A model generated the notes under the pieces. The model ran no database searches. It worked only from the letters and a program-made list of their open reading frames with translations, and was not told the DNA's origin. A program made the translations under genes and the position numbers. From an uncultured Butyricicoccus sp. (GTDB lineage: Bacteria > Bacillota > Clostridia > Oscillospirales > Butyricicoccaceae), in NCBI GenBank assembly GCA_900557315.1, contig USSI01000096.1, positions 1 through 6,055 on the forward strand: a stretch of 6,055 bases of DNA, in the 5' to 3' direction. Numbering within the stretch: position 1 is the stretch's first letter; each line of letters opens with the position of its first letter. Shown here piece by piece: positions 5,279-6,055 of the stretch.

Positions 5279-6055
5279 ATGAGTTTGATCGTACAAAAAT
5301 TCGGCGGCAGCAGTGTGCGGGACGCGGAGCGTATCCGCAATGTTGCCGGTATTATTGCAGAAACCTATTTGCAGGGCAATGATGTGATTGTTGTCCTGTC
5401 TGCTCAGGGCGACACAACAGATGACCTGATTGCCAAGGCGAAGGAGGTCAATCTCCATCCATCCAAGCGGGAAATGGATATGCTGCTTTCCACCGGGGAG
5501 CAGATATCCGTTGCCCTGTGCGCCATGGCGCTTGAAGCAATGGGATTGCCGTGTGTATCCTTGACCGCGTGGCAGGTCGGGATTCAAACCACGAAGGTCC
5601 ATTCCGATGCCAGAATCAAGAAAATCGACACGGAGCGAATCAAATCGGAGCTTGACCAACATCGAATCGTACTGGTGACGGGCTTTCAGGGCGTTGACCG
5701 CCTTGGCGATGTGACAACGCTGGGACGCGGCGGCAGCGATACCAGCGCCGTGGCACTGGCAGCGGCCTTTCGGGCCGATTTGTGCCAAATTTACACGGAT
5801 GTGGACGGCGTTTATACCACCGACCCGCGCATCGTCCCCAACGCGAGAAAGCTGGATGAGATCACCTATGACGAGATGCTGGAGCTGGCATCACAGGGCG
5901 CAGGCGTGCTCCACAACCGCAGCGTGGAGCTTGCAAAAAAGTTCCGGGTAGATTTGGAGGTTCTTTCCAGTCTGGAAAGGAAACCCGGAACAAAAGTGAA
6001 GGAGGTCACAAAAGTGGAAAAAACCACTATTGCCGGTGTGGCAAAGGATACAAGT
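5279..6055 (+). CDS. lysC: Aspartate kinase (aspartokinase), 3' end beyond the window
   Basis: LysC phosphorylates aspartate at the head of the lysine, threonine, methionine and diaminopimelate pathways. The visible 259 codons cover the whole amino-acid-kinase domain: KFGGSSV (7-13), VLSAQGDTTDDL (39-50), STGEQIS (71-77), the GRGGSDTSA nucleotide/substrate loop (149-157), YTDVDGVYTTDPR (172-184) and SQGAGVLHNRSVELA (205-219). The first of the two C-terminal ACT domains is just starting (TTIAGVAKDTS) when the window ends; the family total is about 400 residues. The ATG follows GAGAGGG by 7 bases. There is no lysine riboswitch or T-box in the 79-base gap, so it appears to be co-transcribed with hom. 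The product probably serves the threonine/methionine branch, with feedback by its ACT domains. An internal start within the gene is described separately. Confidence 0.95.
   Translation, partial: MSLIVQKFGGSSVRDAERIRNVAGIIAETYLQGNDVIVVLSAQGDTTDDLIAKAKEVNLHPSKREMDMLLSTGEQISVALCAMALEAMGLPCVSLTAWQVGIQTTKVHSDARIKKIDTERIKSELDQHRIVLVTGFQGVDRLGDVTTLGRGGSDTSAVALAAAFRADLCQIYTDVDGVYTTDPRIVPNARKLDEITYDEMLELASQGAGVLHNRSVELAKKFRVDLEVLSSLERKPGTKVKEVTKVEKTTIAGVAKDTS
5999..6016 (+). promoter_or_regulatory. Internal ribosome binding site and GTG start inside lysC (candidate beta subunit start)
   Basis: AAGGAGGT (5999-6006), the full anti-16S complement, stands 7 bases before GTG (6014-6016). The GTG is in frame with lysC and is its codon 246. 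It falls exactly at the border between the kinase domain and the ACT domains. In Bacillus subtilis and Corynebacterium aspartokinases a shorter beta subunit, made of the ACT domains only, is translated from an in-frame start at about this residue (roughly 246-250) and assembles with the full-length alpha subunit. The same arrangement is likely here. The site is stronger than the gene's own GAGAGGG ribosome binding site. The coding sequence KVKEV could create AAGGAGGT by chance, so comparison with relatives matters. Confidence 0.65.

Noticed and set aside
4195..5340. Long open frame on the - strand (381 codons) opposite hom
   Set aside because: Hom on the + strand is fully conserved with all catalytic residues; the - strand protein shows no family features.
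5117..5788. Open frame on the - strand (223 codons) across hom and lysC
   Set aside because: It overlaps conserved LysC coding sequence and the intergenic gap; no supporting ribosome binding site or motif was seen.

Overview
The window is about 6 kb of housekeeping DNA, with every real gene on the + strand. It has moderate GC, strong AGGAGG-type ribosome binding sites and Clostridia-like proteins: a two-domain Sua5, a PheB-type ACT protein, an M18 aminopeptidase and a short homoserine dehydrogenase. The source is most likely a Clostridia (Firmicutes) bacterium, perhaps of the Oscillospiraceae; that placement is an inference from protein style. I see no phage, transposon, CRISPR or defence genes and no tRNA or rRNA.

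Left block (1-3314). It begins with the 3' end of the release factor 1 gene (prfA), followed by sua5 for the tRNA t6A precursor enzyme. The sua5 frame has lost its stop and continues into the first ~40 codons of a P-loop kinase that looks like uridine kinase. It then jumps at about 1344-1347 into a dephospho-CoA kinase gene (coaE) in another frame. That coaE copy keeps all of its body but lacks its start and P-loop. An M18 aminopeptidase gene follows 21 bases later with its own strong ribosome binding site. A 15-bp hairpin lies behind it and probably closes the block.

Right block (3459-6055). A well-formed extended -10 promoter drives pheB (HTH plus ACT domain), hom (homoserine dehydrogenase) and lysC (aspartate kinase, cut by the window edge). 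LysC makes the first and Hom the third step of the aspartate-to-threonine/methionine route. Hom lacks a recognisable ACT glycine motif, whereas the upstream protein is essentially a stand-alone ACT domain, so sensing may be split from catalysis.

The points most worth a second look are the sua5/kinase/coaE chimera (a real deletion in an essential-gene locus or an assembly error), a perfect 13-bp tandem triplication that copies the hom ribosome binding site three times, and an in-frame GTG with a perfect Shine-Dalgarno inside lysC. The last of these is where a separate regulatory beta subunit would start. No wholly new system is evident.
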